Shown here: in pieces, positions 58,827-64,000 of the stretch | How positions within the stretch are numbered: position 1 is the first letter of the stretch | Layout: each line of letters opens with the position of its first letter | Assembly: GCA_004802705.1 (NCBI GenBank) | Contig: SGPL01000083.1 | Location: forward strand, 18,220 to 82,219 | Source of the DNA: Bondarzewia mesenterica | Lineage: Eukaryota > Basidiomycota > Agaricomycetes > Russulales > Bondarzewiaceae | Reading direction: 5' to 3' | DNA length: 64,000 bases | Notes under the pieces: generated by a model | Seen by the model: the letters and a program-made list of their open reading frames with translations, nothing else | Told to the model about the DNA's origin: nothing | The model's database searches: none | Translations under genes and position numbers: made by a program

Positions 58827-60581
58827 TCACTCGTGCACAGCCATAACTTCCCCTCCTAAGTGTATCCGTTTGAACGACTGCTCGCCTTCATGATTACCTC
58901 CCATTTCCTGCAACCATGGATGCTGCAAAAGCTCTGCCGCTGTTGCTCGATCTCCCACATGCAACGTAATACACCTCTCGATGAATGACACGGCCAGATC
59001 GCGCTCACTTTGGGGATCATCTAAGTTGATGGGCACCTTGTAAACCGAAAGGATATGATCCAGAGTTTTGGGGTAAATTATATCCTCGGCTATGTTCCGT
59101 AGCGTTCCTACGGGCAGCAATCAAAGGCGGCATGAGAAATTGGAACAAATGAAACAGGATTAGGACATACCGTCCTCATTGAGATACTGAGAGGCATGCT
59201 TAGACTCCGAGTAAAAGTGAGAAGGAAACCGCGTGAGCTGGTGTGTCTCCAGATGTGCAGCGAGAACGTCTTCTTCTTCCGACCACTTATTCGTTGCTGT
59301 TGCCCGAAAGAGGTTCTTGCCTGTCAAAAGCTCAAAGGTCTATAATTGTACGCGACATCAAACCATGACGACCGAACAAGAGACACGAAGGGTACGTACC
59401 AAGCATCCGAGAGACCAGATGTCGACCTTCTCGTTCCAGTCACGTCCCAAGATGATCTCCGGAGCACGGAGTTGTACGGCCTGCATATGATCGGTGCTTC
59501 GGCTGTCCAACCACTGAGCTACCAATGGATGACTTCTATCAGTAACCTCAGCGAGTGAACAGGCGTATACAAAGACTGTACCAGACCCGAAATCTGCCAG
59601 CTTTATGACCCACTTCAAGGGATTGACGTCCTCGAACCCCGGCAGCGGAAGCGGCTGCGACATGAGAGTTTCCTCGCTGATGCCATTGACAATCCGCATC
59701 GGGTACGTTTGCACGGGCCGGTGTTGTAGATGTAGAGAGACAAGCTCTTCAGTAATGTGTGGCTCAAAAGTCAACAAGAGATTACTGGACTTGACGTCTA
59801 CAGCGCAGACTAGATCAACACTACATCACAGGCACTGAAGAAAATAGCATACCGTTGTGTACAACCCGGCATTCTCTGTGAAGATAATCCAGGGCGAGGC
59901 AGATCTGCTTTACAAACAGTTTTGCCAGTTGAGAGGGAAAGCCGCTGTCGGTGGCCACCATGGATTGAAGTTCGTCAAGGCTGAGTCCAGCTACTTCGGT
60001 CAGGAGACACAAATGTTTACCGGTATCGCGGGTGACATAGAAGGAATCGATGAGATGCAGACAGTACTGGGCGCCGAGTGACGACGTCGGCCTCGAAATG
60101 CTTCGCATGATATCGGCCTCGTGCAAGTGAGGACGACCTGGATCTTTGACTTCGCCGCGCTCGAGGTGCGTGCCGAATGTGGTGAGAATCTTCATGGCCA
60201 TGGGTTGATCCTTCCTGAACAAACATTGAGCGATGCGCTATTCAAAGGAGAGAACGCGCACTCGTGATCCTTGACCAACCAAGTGGTCGCATAACGCCCC
60301 CAACCCAATTTACGAAGAATTTCGAAGCGGTTGTTGGCCCCAAAGTAGTCACCGATGTTGATCTTGGGGTAACCATCGCCATGGTGGAGGTCCAGAGTGA
60401 AAGGCTCTTCGTAAAAGTCAAGAGCGGTGTATGAAGTACTAGACGCAGGAACGTTGACAAAATTGTGCGGTGACAAAGGCATGAAATGGACATTTCGTCG
60501 CGGTACGAAACGCGTGGAGCGCAATACAGAGAGAGATGCAAAACGAGGGCGCACAAGTAGGAATGGGCGGATAAGGGACAT
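58827..60581 (-). CDS. SRPK-like serine/threonine protein kinase
   Basis: This is a protein kinase of the fungal SRPK-related group. The pre-kinase signature LDFYEEPFTLDLHHGDGYPK and the glycine-rich segment ILRKLGWGRYATTWLVKDHE are typical of it. Other motifs are MAMKILTTFG (ATP Lys), CLLTEVAGLSLDELQSM, LALDYLHRECRVVHN joined after an intron to DVKSSNLLLTF (catalytic loop HND), KLADFGSG (DFG), and LRAPEIILGRDWNEKVDIWS (APE to subdomain IX). A roughly 70-residue insert sits between the catalytic loop and DFG, as in SRPKs. The C-terminal RATAAELLQHPWL ends the fold. The start at 60581 gives MSLIRPFLLVRPRFASLSVL followed by RSTRFVPRRN, an Arg-rich, acid-free stretch that looks like a mitochondrial presequence; an in-frame ATG at 60644 is the alternative start. 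The substrates are unknown. Confidence 0.85.
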
Positions 60582-60956
60582 GATCGACCAACGTTTGAAC
60601 AGGTTTGAACATTCAGTGAACGACACGACGGCGCGCGGACCCAAAACATCTCCGCGCCTTGTTTCTCTCGGTCGTCTCGTTTCCCCGTCTCCTCTTTCCG
60701 CTCTCTCTCCCTCTCGTTTGCGCCCTTTCTGAGTATCTCGCTACCATCTCTGAATTCTTTCGGGCCAAGACCCATTCAGAACCTTTTTTTCCCACCGAAT
60801 TCCTAAAGCTGAAGAAGCCAACGACGTCACATCATGTCCGGCAATACGCAAGGCCCTGATAACCTGCATCCGCTCACATGCTATCCTTCTCAGAATCTCT
60901 TATATGCAGCGCCTTCAAGCTTCAATTCCTCCTAAATTTCCCTCTCAACGGCGAAC
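60582..60956. promoter_or_regulatory. Shared divergent promoter of the SRPK-like kinase and the P450
   Basis: Only 375 bp separate the two divergent start codons. The plus strand is markedly C/T-rich from about 60655 to 60730 (TTTCTCTCGG.. to ..CGTTTGCGCC), a typical fungal promoter feature. No TATA box is certain. Confidence 0.45.
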
Positions 60957-63607
60957 ATGTCTTCCCTACAAATCGCACTCTACTTCCTCCCTCGCCTCGT
61001 AGTACCCCCTCTTACAACTTTTGCCCTCCTTCATGCCTTCCCACATTCCCAATCCTTGCCGACATGGCTCATCTCGACTCTGTGCATTCTATCAGTGCCT
61101 ACTGCTCTCCTCATCGCCGTGCTCTGGCAAGACTTTCAAGATCGCAGGGCCGCTGACCGACTGGGCGCCATACTTCCTTCCCGAGTACAAGACTCGTCTT
61201 TCCTTGGCTTGAATACGATGCGGGTGGCTGTACAGAACTTCAAGAACGGTTATCTTGGTATAACTTGGTTGAAAACCTATCTCTCTGATCGCCAAGCTGA
61301 AACATGTGTCTTTCCTAGGCGAGCACATGCTGAACTGGGCTCATCAATACGGTTGGTCCTACAACATGAGGGCTCTGTTCGAAAACAAGGTACGTCATGA
61401 ATCGTATTATTGGGATAGCAATACCTTATTGCAAATAGTATGTGACGATGGAACCAGAGCATATCAAGGTACGGTCTTTTCGTCAGCCTTTATTCCGCGG
61501 CCTGGGATTCTAATTTTTTTCACACAGGCTGTTCTCGCGACGAATTTTGTAAGTTTTGAAAAAGGTCTGTACTTGCGCTCTAATCTCCTTTCAACCAGTG
61601 TTTCACATCTTCAACTGACCATGGTTACTAGGCCCCAAAACCAACCTCCAGCTCCACCAGTTGCTAGGTACTGGGGTTTTCAACTCTGACGGTACGTCGC
61701 GCTCTGAAAACTTTCATGTGCATCTCACCAACTGCTCAATCGTTAGGCGAGATGTGGAAGTACGTCACTTTCAAACCACCTTACCTCGCCATGACCGACC
61801 TGCGCCTCGTAGATTTCACCGTGGGATGACACGTCCCTTCTTCTCCCGCGAGCGCATCACCGATTTCGAGTTATTTGATAAGCACGCGCAGGAGACGCTC
61901 CGTCTGCTGCGAGAGCGCTTGCGTGAGGGCTACGTCGTTGATTTTCAGGTACCGTCGTCCACCCTTTCTTCCTAAGCAGTGACACAGACTCGTTCGATGC
62001 TGACGCGCATGGGTCTCATAGGATCTTGTCTCCCGCTTCACTTTGGACAGCGCAACTTCGTTTCTGTTCGGCACCGATGTGTGCTCCCTCGCTGCCGGCC
62101 TGCCATATCCCACCATTTCATCGCCGACATCGACCGGAACGACGATGCCAAGTGAGCATCCTGCCAATACGTTCGCCCGAGCCTTCCTCGACACTCAAAT
62201 TCGCACCGCCATCCGGTCTCGCTATGGCGCCGGCTGGCCCCTCGCTGAACTATTTGACTCGAGTATCAAACGCAACATGAAGGTGATATACGGCTTTGTT
62301 GAGCCCATTGTCGCACGCGCCGCGGCGAGGGTCAAGGAGCCTAGTTCGAATGGCGAGAAAACGGAGAGAGAGGGTGAGGAACCGACACTGTTGGATCATC
62401 TGGTCAACTATACGAGGGGTGAGTGATAGTTGCCACTTCGATTGTCGCTTCTAACAAACAGACGGATGGATGCGGTCCACAGATCCAAATGTTCTGCGCG
62501 ACGAAACTCTTAACATTCTCCTTGCAGGGCGCGACACAGTAAGTCGTCCCATAAGTTCGATGTCCTTCCCTTCGGTCTAAATCATTTGATGCAGACCGCC
62601 TCACTGTTATCATCTACCATCTATGCCCTCTCTACTTACCCAGACGTGCTCGTTCGTCTGCGCACCGAGATCCTCGACCAAATCGGTTCCGAGCGCGCAC
62701 CAACCTTTGACGATTTCCGGCGCTGCCGTTATCTGCGTGCCGTCTTGAATGAAGTATTGAGGCTTTGGCCTCCTGTGTATGCTCAGCATCTTAAAATGAG
62801 TTACATTGTTTCTGACGCATGCTGTGTGCATACAGGCCTTTTAATTCGCGTTGTGCAGCGGGATCAACACTGTTGCCGTCGACAGTTCCAGGTGGTAAGC
62901 CTATCTACGTGCCTGCTGGGACGAGGTACGTCTTCACCCTTTTCTTTTCCCATCATACTCTCTCCGTGCTAAAGTTGTATGTGTTATACGATAGGGTTAT
63001 GTATTCCGTCTTCCTGATGCATCGCAGGACGGATTTGTGGGGCCCCGACGGTGTGTTCTTAACTTTTGTTCCGCTTCCCGGGGTCGTTGCTTACAGGATT
63101 TGCATATGTGGACAACAGCGATGGAGTTTGATCCGGACCGATTCCTAGATGCGCGTGTGCAGAAGTACTTGACAACGAATCCGTTCATCTTTCTGCCATT
63201 CAACGCGGGCCCAAGGATTTGTCTTGGGCAGCAGGTACGTCACTTTTGTCCCTTTGTTCACGAGTTGCGCCATACAATTTATCCCTACAGTTTGCGTACA
63301 ACGAGGCATCCTTCTTCCTCGTGCGCCTGTTGCAGATGTTTGACGGCGTCTCCCTGGCGCCCGAGGCCCAGCCACGCGAGTCTATTCCGCCGTACCAGCA
63401 CCAGACCGATCCGTTGCATCAAGCAAAGGGTGAGAAAGTGATCGGCGGACCAGGAAGGGAGACCGTATGGTTCAGGACGCATTTAACGATGTTTTACGAG
63501 GTGTGTCATCTTTTACATGGATGTGTTGTAGACGACTCTAACAGTTCCTTGTGTAGGGTGGGCTGTGGGTGCGGATGAAGGAGGCTGAATCGAAGGTAGA
63601 GGTGTGA
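60957..63607 (+). CDS. Cytochrome P450 monooxygenase (basidiomycete CYP63-like)
   Basis: This membrane-bound heme-thiolate monooxygenase is of the kind greatly expanded in wood-decay fungi. The start at 60957 reads [20 protein letters not shown]; an N-terminal hydrophobic region with two helices (to LIAVLWQDF) anchors it in the ER. About twelve exons follow. Landmarks are [46 protein letters not shown] (helix C Trp), [20 protein letters not shown] and the I-helix [13 protein letters not shown]. After these come the ExxR in [21 protein letters not shown] and the heme loop [15 protein letters not shown] with the ligand Cys. The C-terminus is [15 protein letters not shown] with the stop at 63605-63607. 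The substrate is unknown; related enzymes oxidise fatty acids, alkanes and aromatic compounds. Confidence 0.9.
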
Positions 63608-64000
63608 TCGCGTGTTGTCCGTGCGGGCAAGATGTGAGATCGCCTTGTGGACGTTGGGGTTAGTTGACAAGTTGGTGAACAAATGGTTGAATGGCTAATT
63701 CTCGCATATGGCCTGTATGTAGAGTCCGGTAGCGCAAGTCATAGATAGACTCAGTGCAGAGCAGCAGCAATGTGGCAGAGAAACAACAGTTTCACACCAC
63801 TTATCCAACCAGGCATTACCTTGCTTGCAAGGTCTCTCCACGGGTCACAATTGTGGCTGAGCTGACATCGGGCACCAACCGGAGATTGCCAGATATACAG
63901 CAGCTCCGTCTTAAATTTTCTATCTATTGTGGAGCATTTGGTGGAGCAAGATCGGAACATTCGTTTTCAGTATTGGCTTTCCTTTTTTAGTTCGTAATTG
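63608..64000. other. 3' flank of the P450, no gene seen
   Basis: Short open frames on both strands near 63750-63990 have no recognisable motif. The window ends here. Confidence 0.5.

Noticed and set aside
1..64000. tRNA, rRNA, CRISPR arrays and telomeric repeats
   Set aside because: Looked for T-loop (GGTTCRANNC) with matching stems, regularly spaced repeats and TTAGGG runs; none found with adequate support.

Overview
The window is nuclear DNA of a filamentous basidiomycete, most likely an Agaricomycete mushroom or wood-decay fungus. Genes are split by many short GT-AG introns of about 50-70 nt and lie close together on both strands. The gene content is typically fungal: MGM101, ATG7, ATM1, TPR/MLP1, an NRPS-like carboxylate reductase, UstS-type glutathione transferases and a basidiomycete-type P450. 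No rRNA, tRNA, CRISPR array or bacterial operon was seen.

Layout. 0-9.3 kb: the 3' end of an unrecognised membrane protein gene, MGM101 (mitochondrial DNA maintenance), an 11-exon amino-acid/GABA-type permease, a type-B carboxylesterase and a polysaccharide deacetylase. 9.8-10.8 kb: a 952-bp element with 21-bp perfect terminal inverted repeats. 11-33.4 kb: an accessory stretch with three diverged glutathione-transferase paralogues (one with a frameshift, one cut by an assembly gap), a fungal seven-helix membrane protein, an MFS transporter with enlarged introns, a single-module adenylation-thiolation-reductase enzyme and a Gal80-like Gfo/Idh oxidoreductase. ATG7 and a BEM46-like hydrolase sit among them. 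34-64 kb: mostly conserved cell-biology genes: a divergent kinase with a long disordered tail, the nuclear-basket coiled-coil protein TPR/MLP1, the mitochondrial ABC exporter ATM1, a zinc-finger regulator, two poorly conserved hypothetical genes, an SRPK-like kinase and a divergently transcribed cytochrome P450.

How the genes may work together. The densest candidate for a specialised-metabolism locus is 26.3-33.4 kb: a glutathione transferase converging on the NRPS-like reductase, followed by a sugar-dehydrogenase-like oxidoreductase. The MFS transporter and two more glutathione transferases lie 7-15 kb away. Because ATG7 and a BEM46-like gene interrupt it, this is a loose neighbourhood, not a proven cluster.

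Data quality matters here. There is a 231-base N-rich gap at 27,003, and single Ns are scattered through 18.9-19.1 kb and 27.2-30.6 kb. At least three otherwise intact genes carry one-base frame shifts, two of them in C homopolymers, so apparent gene breaks should be treated as possible sequence errors. Exon coordinates were worked out by hand from splice consensus and reading-frame continuity. Family names come from recognising conserved motifs, not from a database search.
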